Shown one piece after another: positions 8,473-16,166 of a stretch of DNA of 64,000 nucleotides; the stretch's first letter is position 1; each line of letters starts with the position of its first letter. The position numbers were made by a program, and so were the translations under genes. The notes under the pieces were generated by a model. That model was not told the origin of the DNA and did no database searches. It saw only the letters and a program-made list of their open reading frames with translations. This stretch comes from JACPPO01 sp965262505 (GTDB lineage Bacteria; Acidobacteriota; Vicinamibacteria; Vicinamibacterales; UBA2999). The stretch covers positions 2,232,001 through 2,296,000 of the forward strand of contig CBDHFM010000030.1 in assembly GCA_965262505.1 (NCBI GenBank), in the 5' to 3' direction.

Positions 8473-9259
8473 CCTTACTAGAGGAAGAGCAGCTCCGGCG
8501 GTTTTGAAGAAGAAGTCTCCAGCTCGCCGAAGAGCGGAGAAAACGATCCGGGGCAAGATTGAGGCCGGGCAAGCGCCGCTAGAAGAGGATTTTGAGCCTC
8601 TTTGGCGAAGGCCTCTTGTCAAGCAGCAGTTAGTTAAGATGCAAAACCATCGATGCTGCTATTGTGAGCGGCTTCGAGACCCCACCCACGAATCCGATGT
8701 CGATCATTTTCGACCCAAGACTGAGGTGTCTGATAAGACGCCGTCGAAGCCGGGTTACTGGTGGCTCGCTTACGATTGGAAGAATCTCTTGTTCACTTGT
8801 AAAACATGCAACGAAAAGTACAAGAGAGCGAAATTTCCGATTCGTGGAACTAGAGCGACGTCTCCGAACGATAGCTTGAAGAAAGAGGACGCGTTGCTGA
8901 TCGATCCAGCGAACGATGACGTTGAAGGTACGATTGGATTTGACCCCCATCCCTCGGCAGGCGTGGTGTTCTTGCACGGTGTCGGCGCCCAGCGGAAGCG
9001 TGGAGACACCACGGTGAATGTACTTCATCTGAATAGGCCCGAACTGTTGACCGAGCGAGGCGATCAACATAGGGTGCTTGCGATGCTCGCTCAAAATATG
9101 AAGAAGGCTCATGGAGTGGATGGCTCAGAGGACATCCTCCGGGAATCCCGTGCCGAAATTCGGAGGTTGACCTCTTCGAAGCGTGTCTCTTCGTATGTTG
9201 GTATGGCTAGGGCGCTGTTCAGGACCGCTGGTCTCGGCGAGTTCGTTGCGAACGACTGA
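8465..9259 (+). CDS. HNH endonuclease, PtuB-like (Septu)
   Basis: 264 residues from a GTG overlapping the ATPase end. A zinc-stabilised HNH core is clear: CYCE (65-68), DVDHFRPK with H81, GYWWLAYDWKNLLFTC with N107, and a second CxxC at 112/115. Residues 130-260 are helical and contain the LIDPANDD loop seen in PtuB-type nucleases. In Septu the ATPase gates nuclease attack on invading DNA. This gene looks complete although its partner is damaged. Composition matches the ATPase, so the two moved together. Confidence 0.75.
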   Translation: MISLTRGRAAPAVLKKKSPARRRAEKTIRGKIEAGQAPLEEDFEPLWRRPLVKQQLVKMQNHRCCYCERLRDPTHESDVDHFRPKTEVSDKTPSKPGYWWLAYDWKNLLFTCKTCNEKYKRAKFPIRGTRATSPNDSLKKEDALLIDPANDDVEGTIGFDPHPSAGVVFLHGVGAQRKRGDTTVNVLHLNRPELLTERGDQHRVLAMLAQNMKKAHGVDGSEDILRESRAEIRRLTSSKRVSSYVGMARALFRTAGLGEFVAND

Positions 9260-9437
9260 CCCCACTCTGCCTCTACTGGGGTTGATTGAAAATGCGCCTG
9301 AGAGTCTCAGCCCACTCGGCGCGCCCGGACACCCTTAGCAACCCGTATATGGACCCCTCCCAGTGGTCAAGCGAGTGGTTCGTGACGGTGTCGGTCCTTC
9401 GAGTCGGTTGCGGTCCCCAGAACCGAGAGGGGCACTG

Positions 9438-10316
9438 ATGCCAACCCGAGGATCGTACGCCTTCGACATCGACGGTGATGGCGCACTTGCAGACAGTGTC
9501 GCAAACCTGGAGAAGCTGCGAACGCTCTTCCGCGACGACGCCATCATCAGCGGAAACTGGGGTCCCGGAGACTACGGTGACTTCGACGACGGCTCTTGGC
9601 ACATCCTGTGTCATCTTGCGGGCGGATCGGGTGTCTTGAGCACCGCATCGGGCCGCGCCTGGTGCGGCATCACCCACGCTCCAGCCAACGACACCTACCA
9701 GGCGACCGTTACCTATCTGCGAAACGAAGCCGCGACGACCGTGCCACTAAAGGTCAGCGACGGCACCGGGTTAGCAACCGGTGCAGAGCGCCTCGGCTTC
9801 GTCGAAGGGGCCTCGGTTGGACACATTTCTGCCCGCGGCGTAACCGACGCCAACGGTGCATTCAACGGGTGGCCGCGCCAAAGCTTCGATCATGACGCGT
9901 TGAGCGACGAGGACGGCGGACCGGTCTGGGAACACTGGTCTACGACCAGGGATATTCGATCGTCAAGCGTGATCGGAACCTCGGTGCTCGAAGCTTATCT
10001 CACGCTCGTGTCTTGCCTGGGTGGCCGCTTCGTCGCAGCAATTGCGCGTGGACGGCGGGAACACAGCCATCCGAGACAGCTCGCCGCCTTGGTGGAGTCC
10101 GGCCTCCTGACCACCGCCGAGGCCACGTGGGATGTGATGCCTGATCCAATCCCACGAGCTGCTCAGAACTTGCTGTACGAGGCGCGTCCGGCCGACGCGC
10201 TCGCTGCGTCGGAGCTGCTGCCTTTCACCACGGGCACCCAGCGCTACTTCATGTTCCAGCGTCGCATCAGGCGCTGGAGCAAAGTGGCGTCGGTCAAACG
10301 GGATCTCGGCATTTGA
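9438..10316 (+). CDS. Unknown protein, first gene of 9.4-13.2 kb cluster
   Basis: 292 residues from an ATG preceded by GAGAGGGG; an upstream in-frame start exists but lacks this spacing. I recognise no family. The N-terminal half is rich in Gly, Asp and Trp with predicted beta strands (DGSWHILCHLAGGSG, then TYQATVTYLRN); the C-terminal half is helical and basic (RRIRRWSKV). No signal peptide or membrane segment. Eighteen bases separate it from the next gene and all cluster genes share strand and composition, so it is probably part of one operon. Confidence 0.65.
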   Translation: MPTRGSYAFDIDGDGALADSVANLEKLRTLFRDDAIISGNWGPGDYGDFDDGSWHILCHLAGGSGVLSTASGRAWCGITHAPANDTYQATVTYLRNEAATTVPLKVSDGTGLATGAERLGFVEGASVGHISARGVTDANGAFNGWPRQSFDHDALSDEDGGPVWEHWSTTRDIRSSSVIGTSVLEAYLTLVSCLGGRFVAAIARGRREHSHPRQLAALVESGLLTTAEATWDVMPDPIPRAAQNLLYEARPADALAASELLPFTTGTQRYFMFQRRIRRWSKVASVKRDLGI

Positions 10317-10334
10317 GCAAACGGAGTATGCCGG

Positions 10335-11240
10335 ATGACAAACGAGCATCAAGAACCCCGTCAACGCACTTTGTTGGAGGGCACGCGCGTCTACCTGTCC
10401 GGGCCGATGGACTTTGTCGCATCGCGGCGGGAGGAGATGAAGTACGGGTGGAGAACGCGCGTCGGGGCGTTTCTACGGGCACGGGGATGTATCGTGTTCG
10501 ATCCGTGGCAGAAGCCCGCCGTTCGCGGCCTCCAGGAGTACGGTCGCGAAGGACTCGACACAGCGAGAACCCGCAAGGCTTGGACGTTCGAGGACAGTCG
10601 AGCCGGAGCGAAGAAACGCGCCAAGCTCACAGATGAGTTCTGGGAGACGCTGCACATCGACCTTCGTATGGTGGACACGAGTGATTTCACGATCGCGTAC
10701 TGCCCGACCAACGTCTACAGCGTCGGGACCCCCCACGAGATTGCACTCTGCCGCCAGCAGAGGAAACCCGTGCTGTTTGTGAGCCCTCCGGTTGACTTCC
10801 CAAAGCTCGACGATCTGCGCAACCATCTCACACAAAAACGCGACCGCAAAGCTCTGAGGCTTCTCGAGGATCTCGAGCAACAGGTGCCCATCAAGCCGAA
10901 TCCGAGAGGCATCCCGAGTCTGTGGTACATGCCGCTGGTCGGCGGCGAGAGCTTTTTCGACGGCTTTGGATTCGAGGATTTCCGATCGACGCATCGCTGG
11001 CGAAACGATGGCCCGCTCGATAAACGCGAGAAGAAGCAGAAGCCGCAGCGGCCGCTGCTGGCTTTTCTCGAGAGCCTCGCACACACGCTTCCGAAGAAGT
11101 GGGACATGAGACGAAACGACTACGTCCGAAACGACGATTGGCTTCTGTGGGACCTCCACCACGACGCCAGTGGCGGCGAGGTCAAGGGGGCGTATGGTGA
11201 AACGGGTAAGCGACCGGTGAACAGCAAGAATAAACCATGA
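10335..11240 (+). CDS. Nucleoside 2-deoxyribosyltransferase-like protein
   Basis: 301 residues. The first 150 match the Rossmann-like deoxyribosyltransferase fold: VYLSGPMDF (19-27), IVFDPW, then HIDLRMVDTSDFTIAYC, and GTPHEIALCRQQRKPVLF with the family glutamate at 135. Such folds cut or transfer N-glycosidic bonds of nucleosides, and related folds act in immunity; here the substrate is unknown. Residues 200-300 form an extra Trp/Lys-rich region with no recognised domain. Its stop overlaps the next gene's start (ATGA), so the two are translationally coupled. Confidence 0.65.
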   Translation: MTNEHQEPRQRTLLEGTRVYLSGPMDFVASRREEMKYGWRTRVGAFLRARGCIVFDPWQKPAVRGLQEYGREGLDTARTRKAWTFEDSRAGAKKRAKLTDEFWETLHIDLRMVDTSDFTIAYCPTNVYSVGTPHEIALCRQQRKPVLFVSPPVDFPKLDDLRNHLTQKRDRKALRLLEDLEQQVPIKPNPRGIPSLWYMPLVGGESFFDGFGFEDFRSTHRWRNDGPLDKREKKQKPQRPLLAFLESLAHTLPKKWDMRRNDYVRNDDWLLWDLHHDASGGEVKGAYGETGKRPVNSKNKP

Positions 11241-13036
11241 GCCGCGGTCAGAAGAGTCCCCTGGCGCTCCTCGGGATCGACCGCCTTCGTACAGCCGACG
11301 AAGATCGCGTATTGGCTGATGCCTGCCTGCAATCGCTAGCCGAGTATCGCGCGGCCGTGGCCACTGGTAAGGCGAGCCCTGCAATCACGGCGCGTGCTCG
11401 GCGGGCGTTTCTCCATCTCGGCGGAGACCCGGCGCGGGCCAGTGCATCCCTCAAGGACTACGACCACGAACGATACGGGCCGTTTCTCGGCGTGAGCGAC
11501 GAGGGCAGCGCAGCTGGCCAGATCCGAGACGCGGGGTGCGAGTCGCCCAAGATACGCGCGTTGTCGGGGTCTTCCCGGTCAACACCACTGGTGGTCGGAG
11601 TGGCCGTCGACGCCGAACGACTTGGCGGCGGCGGAGAAGTTGCGGTCGGCCCGAACGAGTACGCGGACGTGTGGCTCGAGTGTGTCGATCGCGTCCTCAT
11701 GACGACGAACATCGGGACCCGCGTGAACGTGCGTGTGTATCGGCGAGAACCGACGATCGTGCTCAGCAGCGACAGTCGAGCGGCGATCGAAGGCGTGAAG
11801 GGCGAAATCGCCGCTGCCTTCAAGCCGTTCGTGGAGACCCCTGACAGGCAACCGAGGCCGCTCACCGTCTTCATCGATATTCCGCGTTATTCGGGTATGA
11901 CGACCCGTAAGAAACGAAGAGCACTCAAGCAACTCGTCGAATATGTGTCTTCCGGCAGAGCCGCCGGAGGCGGGCGAAAGTCCTCTCCTGACGGACAGGA
12001 GCTTGGCCTCGCTGCCCGGATGAAGGCCGGAGCGCCAGGAAGGGACGGAGCCATCGCCGCCATCAACATGGCGGCAAGCGCTGGCATGAAGGTGGTCGTC
12101 CTCGACGGCGTCAAACGCCGAGCCGCGGATCGAGCCGTGTCGCTGGCGGGCCTGCTCGACTACTTTCCGCCAGGGCTCGTTGGTCCAATTTTGCGGGCAG
12201 CGAGCAGGAAAGGGGTTCGCGTCCGCACGGCAAACGTACCAGATACCGACACGATCGCCCGGAGTACGTGGGTTGGGCTGTCGACGGCACGCAGCCATGG
12301 TGCCAACCTCGGGAAGTACGGGTGTTTTCCGCTGACTCTTCTCGAGACCGATCACGTCGTGCAACAGATCCAGAAATGGCTATCCGACTGGTCGGCCGCG
12401 CCCGTGTTCTTCGTCGACCAGGGTCTCTTGCGTGAGAGGGGTGTTGACGTCGGACGCGATCTCTCGCGTGGCCTTCGACATTGGCTCGAAACTGTCGCTG
12501 CACGCGGCGTACGAGTCGTGCTCATCGACACCATCGATAAGGCCACGGGCAAGCGGCTGCTGAAGAGAGGCGCCACTGACGACACGGGCTTTCTCGGACT
12601 GAACCAGATCAAGAAGGCCGAGGACCTCGCACGGAAGCTCGAGATCAAGGTGTTGTGGGCCGGTGGAATGGGTTTGCGAGAGGCCTTCGAGATGGGGAGG
12701 CTTGGGGTTTTTGGCATCTACGTGACGAGCGCGGCGGCGACCACGATCGCAGTCAGCGGGAGCTACACTCACGATCCCTCACTGGCCGGACTGAAGGAGC
12801 CGTCCAGGGAGGCGGTCCTGCGCACGAAGATCGTGCTCGAAGCGGGATTCCTGTGTGGCAAGCTTGCAAAGGAGGCATCTGGTCGCATCGAGCACTTGAC
12901 AGAGGAGCTGCTGGCGGCACACGACGCCAAGGATGCAGAGAAAGTGAAGCAACACAGCAGGAGTCTTGCGTCCGCCTGCGTGACTGGTTGGCGAGCGCAT
13001 TGGAAAGCTGGAAAGACGACGGCACCACCGGCGTAG
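11237..13036 (+). CDS. Large TIM-barrel-like protein, distantly MfnB/DUF556-like
   Basis: 599 residues. Residues 280-520 show conserved-looking strands with catalytic-type Lys/Asp: VVVLDGVKRR (about 286), GKYGCFPLTL (about 358), VVLIDTIDKATGK (about 425-437), LWAGGMG (about 472) and GIYVTSAAAT (about 492). The DT--K---G plus AGG spacing recalls (5-formylfuran-3-yl)methyl phosphate synthase MfnB, a TIM barrel, but this protein is more than twice its length. Residues 1-270 are unassigned. No neighbours for methanofuran or cofactor synthesis are present, so the role is open. ATGA overlap upstream and a 27-base gap to the nuclease downstream fit one operon. Confidence 0.55.
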   Translation: MSRGQKSPLALLGIDRLRTADEDRVLADACLQSLAEYRAAVATGKASPAITARARRAFLHLGGDPARASASLKDYDHERYGPFLGVSDEGSAAGQIRDAGCESPKIRALSGSSRSTPLVVGVAVDAERLGGGGEVAVGPNEYADVWLECVDRVLMTTNIGTRVNVRVYRREPTIVLSSDSRAAIEGVKGEIAAAFKPFVETPDRQPRPLTVFIDIPRYSGMTTRKKRRALKQLVEYVSSGRAAGGGRKSSPDGQELGLAARMKAGAPGRDGAIAAINMAASAGMKVVVLDGVKRRAADRAVSLAGLLDYFPPGLVGPILRAASRKGVRVRTANVPDTDTIARSTWVGLSTARSHGANLGKYGCFPLTLLETDHVVQQIQKWLSDWSAAPVFFVDQGLLRERGVDVGRDLSRGLRHWLETVAARGVRVVLIDTIDKATGKRLLKRGATDDTGFLGLNQIKKAEDLARKLEIKVLWAGGMGLREAFEMGRLGVFGIYVTSAAATTIAVSGSYTHDPSLAGLKEPSREAVLRTKIVLEAGFLCGKLAKEASGRIEHLTEELLAAHDAKDAEKVKQHSRSLASACVTGWRAHWKAGKTTAPPA

Positions 13037-13063
13037 CTCGCTTGTCGTCTTAGAAGGACTGAC

Positions 13064-13225
13064 GTGGCTCGAGAGATCAAAATCGCGACGTTCAACGCCG
13101 AATGGATGGTCAACCTATTCAAGCCTCGCAAACCGGAACTGCTGACGAAGCAAAACAAGAGCACAGCCGGACTCGGGGCCAAGCCGAAAAACCCGCAGGG
13201 CGTCGCGGACCGTATCTGGGCTTGA
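13064..13225 (+). pseudogene. Endonuclease/exonuclease/phosphatase-type protein, N-terminal stub
   Basis: A GTG start with AGAAGGA upstream opens a frame REIKIATFNAEWMVNLF, the first strand and metal-binding N/E motif (TFNAEW) of the EEP superfamily (DNase I/exonuclease III-like). The frame runs 51 native codons and then enters the IS3-type element, ending at a TGA inside its terminal repeat. It was the fourth gene of the cluster. The rest of the gene is not found on the other side of the IS, so a deletion accompanied or followed insertion. Confidence 0.65.
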
Positions 13226-13261
13226 TCCGGTTTCGTGGACACCTTTCGAAAGGTGGATACG

Positions 13262-13579
13262 ATGTCCAAAATGGGATCACGCACCGCGGGAAGACGCGCA
13301 CGCCGACAGGTCAGTGAGGAGTTCCGGATCGGGGCCGTCCGGCTGGTCTTGGACGAGGGCAAGACAGTCGGCGGCGTCGCGCGCGAGTTGGATCTGACAC
13401 CATCGACCCTGGCGCAGTGGGTGAAGCAAGCACGTGCCGATCGAACGAAGGGCAAGGCGGGTCTAACGACCGAGGAACGCGCCGAGCTGGCGCGCCTGCG
13501 CAAAGACAATCGCGAGCTGCGGATGGAGCGCGACGTCCTAAGAAAAGCCGCGGCCTTCTTCGCGAAAGACCACCTGTGA
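13262..13579 (+). CDS. IS3-type OrfA (element B copy 1)
   Basis: 105 residues: basic N-terminus, RRQVSEEFRIGAVRLVLDEG helix-turn-helix, then a coiled-coil LARLRKDNRELRMERDVLRK leading to FFAKDHL. This is the DNA-binding half of the IS3 transposase. The start chosen follows AAGGTGG; an in-frame ATG nine codons upstream is an alternative. The stop overlaps the orfB GTG (GTGA). Confidence 0.85.
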   Translation: MSKMGSRTAGRRARRQVSEEFRIGAVRLVLDEGKTVGGVARELDLTPSTLAQWVKQARADRTKGKAGLTTEERAELARLRKDNRELRMERDVLRKAAAFFAKDHL

Positions 13580-14430
13580 AGTTCGCGTGGATCCAGACGG
13601 AGAAGGCCACCTACCCGCTCGCGAAGCTCTGTCGCTGGCTCGACGTCACGCGAAGCGGTTTCTACGCCTGGCGTGGGCGTCCGGAATCGACGCATACGCG
13701 CGACGATCGCCGACTGAAAGCGTTGGTGCGGGCGTCGTTTGAGGCGAGTAAGCAGCGCTACGGCAGCCCGCGCGTCCACGAGGATCTCCTCGAGCAGGAC
13801 GAGTACGTCAGCCGCAAACGGGTCGTGCGCTTGATGCAGGAAGACGGGCTGAAGGCGCGGCTCCGCAAGCGGTACAAGCTCACGACAATGAGCGATCACG
13901 ATCAACCGGTGGCGGCCAATCTCCTAGACCGGCAGTTTGAGGCGGACGCGCCGAATCAGCGGTGGGTCGGCGACACGACGGAGTTCGTCATCGGCGGGAG
14001 CGGGAAGCTCTACTTCGCGGCGATCCTGGATCTGTTCTCGCGGTTCATCGTGGGGTGGGCCGTCAGCGCGGTGAACGACCGGCACGTGACCATCAAGGCC
14101 TTGGAGATGGCGCTCAAGCGCCGGTGCCCGGACATCGGCCTCCTCCATCATTCCGATCAGGGTTGTACGTACGCCAGCGAGGATTCTCAGGACCTCCTCG
14201 AGGCGCGTGGCATCGTCTGCAGCATGAGCCGACGTGGCAACTGCTGGGACAATGCCGTCATGGAGAGCTTCTTCTCGACCGTCAAGAGCGAGCTCGGCGA
14301 ACACGTCGACAGTCACGGCGACGCGAAGATGGAGTTGTTCGATTACATCGACGTGTTCTATCACCAGCGACGTCGCCACTCGACGCTCGGCCAGATCAGT
14401 CCGGCCGCCTTCGAACGGCAGGCGGCGTAG
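13576..14430 (+). CDS. IS3-type OrfB integrase (element B copy 1)
   Basis: 284 residues with the IS3 DDE core: NQRWVGDTTEFVI, LLHHSDQGCTYAS, and WDNAVMESFFSTVKSE. It begins KFAWIQTEKATYPLAKLC and ends in the ISPAAFERQAA tail common to IS3 integrases. It lies in the -1 frame relative to orfA, and an A-rich run near 13540 (AAGAAAAG) is the likely slip site for OrfAB. It appears intact. Confidence 0.88.
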   Translation: MKFAWIQTEKATYPLAKLCRWLDVTRSGFYAWRGRPESTHTRDDRRLKALVRASFEASKQRYGSPRVHEDLLEQDEYVSRKRVVRLMQEDGLKARLRKRYKLTTMSDHDQPVAANLLDRQFEADAPNQRWVGDTTEFVIGGSGKLYFAAILDLFSRFIVGWAVSAVNDRHVTIKALEMALKRRCPDIGLLHHSDQGCTYASEDSQDLLEARGIVCSMSRRGNCWDNAVMESFFSTVKSELGEHVDSHGDAKMELFDYIDVFYHQRRRHSTLGQISPAAFERQAA

Positions 14431-14609
14431 GGCATGGACGCTGCCATCCCTGCGGACGCACAGAACGCGCCCACAGGGATTTGGAAATCTCGCACAGAAC
14501 GCGAGATTCCCACAGCGCCCCCACCCATCATCGTTGTTGTGAACGAACGAAAGAACAACGGAGACTCAAACAGCGTAGCTAAACCGTCCACCGAATCGGA
14601 TCAGGCCCA

Positions 14610-14809
14610 AACCGCGACGAAGGGCCCGTAGCTTGAAGGGAGTCGTAGACCGCACATTCGGCTTCTCCGGCCTGAGACGCGCCCGAGACGATGAACAAGC
14701 ACGCGTCGACGGACGCGCCAAAATGCTTGAAGGCGTCGATGCGGTGCACTCCCGCATTGCGGAGCCGCTGTCCGTGCTTCCACGCGTGACGCAGCACCTT
14801 CCGAGCCAC
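14610..14809 (-). pseudogene. N6-adenine DNA methyltransferase-like fragment
   Basis: The minus strand reads RKVLRHAWKHGQRLR, then HRIDAFKHFGASVDACLFI and ECAVYDSLQA, after which the frame enters the IS3 right end. The IDA--HFGASVDACLF pattern resembles a segment of N6-adenine methyltransferases of restriction systems (inference from memory of the family). Both ends are missing. It lies head to head with another methyltransferase remnant at 14811. Confidence 0.4.
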
Positions 14810-14810
14810 C

Positions 14811-15402
14811 GTAACCTTGCAGAGAACCGCCGCGCACAGTGTCGAGGGATCGATCCACTACGTCTGCATGGATTGGCGCCATCTGCCCGAGGTCCTCGCG
14901 GCGGGCGAGGCCATCTTCAACGGAACTCAAGAACCTCGTCGTCTGGGTCAAGGACAACGGCGGGATGGGCACCTTCTATCGCTCGCGCCACGAGCTCATC
15001 TTCGTCTTCAAGCACGGGACCGCCCCGCACTGCAACACCTTCGAGCTGGGCCAACATGGCCGCTACCGCACCAACGTGTGGCAGTACCGCGGCGTCAACA
15101 GCAGGGGGGCGGGCCGCATGGCAGACCTCGCACGGCACCCGACGGTCAAGCCGGTGCACCTAATCGCGGACGCCCTCCGCGACGTCTCGGGCCGGGGCGA
15201 GATCGTGCTCGATGGATTTGGCGGGTCCGGCTCGACCCTGATCGCCGCGGCCAAGACCGGCCGGCGAGCCCGCCTCTGCGAGATCGACCCCGTCTATTGC
15301 GACCGCATCCTCGCCCGCTGGGAGACCTATGCCAACGATGATGCCGCGCGGCTGGAGGCCGTGGGGCCAGCGGCCGCGGGCGGCCAGGCGGTGGCGCCAT
15401 GA
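14811..15402 (+). pseudogene. DNA modification methylase, C-terminal part, frameshifted
   Basis: Family match to the phage-type ParB/methyltransferase proteins: GSIHYVCMDWRHLPEVL, then NLVVWVKDNGGMGTFYRS, HELIFVFKHG, HPTVKPVHLIADAL and the SAM-binding DGFGGSGSTLIAA. An extra base near 14920 moves the frame between EAIF and ELKNLV, so no full protein is made. The N-terminal ParB-like part is absent. Its stop overlaps the start of the DUF5681 gene (ATGA), the usual order in prophage-like modules. Confidence 0.75.
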
Positions 15403-15626
15403 GCCGCACCCGCCGGGGGCTCGGCCGACGCCAGCGGCCCCACCCGACCGTCGGCTACGGCCACCCGCCCGAGGCGCATCGCTTCGCCCCAGGCCAGTCC
15501 GGCAATCCGCGCGGCCGCCCGATGGGCGCCACCTCCAGGACACCCGCGCCGCCGCCCGATCGGCTGACGCAGATCGTGCTCGACGAAGCGGCTCGCCTGA
15601 TCCCCGTCCGGGAGGGAGATCGCACG
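15399..15626 (+). pseudogene. DUF5681 protein, N-terminal part
   Basis: Seventy-six codons with the DUF5681 hallmark VGYGHPPEAHRFAPGQSGN followed by PRGRP, then a helix RLTQIVLDEAARLIPVREGD. The frame continues without a stop into transposase-derived sequence from 15627 on, so the present open reading frame is a chimera. DUF5681 proteins sit next to phage-type methyltransferases; their function is unknown. Confidence 0.7.
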
Positions 15627-15854
15627 GACCGATACGAGAACAATCGCGCCGAAGTCTCCCACCAGCCCACACGGCAACGCGAGCGACACATGCGACGGTT
15701 CAAATCTCCCGGGCAGGCACAACGGTTCTTGTCCGTGCACGGACTCGTCCGCAATCTTTTCCACGTTGGCCGTCACCTGTTGCGAGCGGAACATCATCGA
15801 GAGCTCCGAGGTCGCTCTTTCCTCATTTGGGATGCAGTCACAATCGCCGCCTGA
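15627..15854 (+). pseudogene. IS6-family transposase, C-terminal fragment
   Basis: In the same frame as DUF5681, residues read YENNRAEVSHQPTRQRERH, then FKSPGQAQRFLSVHG and LVRNLFHVGRHLL, the C-terminal third of IS6/IS26-like transposases. The catalytic Asp residues are missing; the retained part includes the NNRAEVSHQ motif. The join to DUF5681 is seamless at codon level, so an insertion plus deletion fused the two. Confidence 0.75.
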
Positions 15855-15984
15855 CTCGAGCTGAGATCACGATCCCGAGTACCGGCTCGCTCGACGAACG
15901 CTAACTTGACTGTGAGCATGATCTCCCTGCCTGACGGGGTCACTTGTGACACCGGTGGGTGCCGGTGAGTGATGGCCTGACCCT

Positions 15985-16166
15985 TAACTTGACTGACCTA
16001 CGGTCCTGGCTACTGACCTGTCGGTCATCGCCCGCTGGCAACTCGTACGGCAGCCAGCTGACCGGATGGGCCGTGACCCAATAGGGGCCTGCTGTACCCA
16101 CGGCCCGTCACAGTCCTGTCCGCCCACCTGGACCAGCTCGGGGCCGCAATCCGAGGAGGCCAGTCC
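15985..16166 (+). ncRNA. Candidate bridge-RNA region of IS110 element
   Basis: The 180 bases before the IS110 transposase have no gene and fold strongly by eye: GACCTG/CGGTC and a longer GGGCCGTG...CACGGCCC arm at 16066-16115. IS110-group elements encode a bridge RNA in the non-coding 5' end that guides target and donor recognition (established for IS621 and relatives). Placing it here is inference. The stretch 15861-15984 before it shows only a repeated TAACTTGACTG (15902 and 15988), possibly an element-end signal. Confidence 0.35.

Larger units (their letters stand above)
13217..14609 (+). mobile_element. IS3-type element B, copy 1
   Basis: About 1.39 kb bounded by TGGGCTTGATCCGG at left and its near reverse complement ending GGATCAGGCCCA at right. 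It carries orfA, orfB and a 3' non-coding stretch with a hairpin (AATCTCGC/GCGAGATT, 14485-14508). No 3-bp duplication is visible (ATC versus AAC). From about 14037 to the right end it is nearly identical to copy 2 (14041-14609 against 31031-31599, four differences that I counted by eye), while the left part is clearly diverged. Confidence 0.85.
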
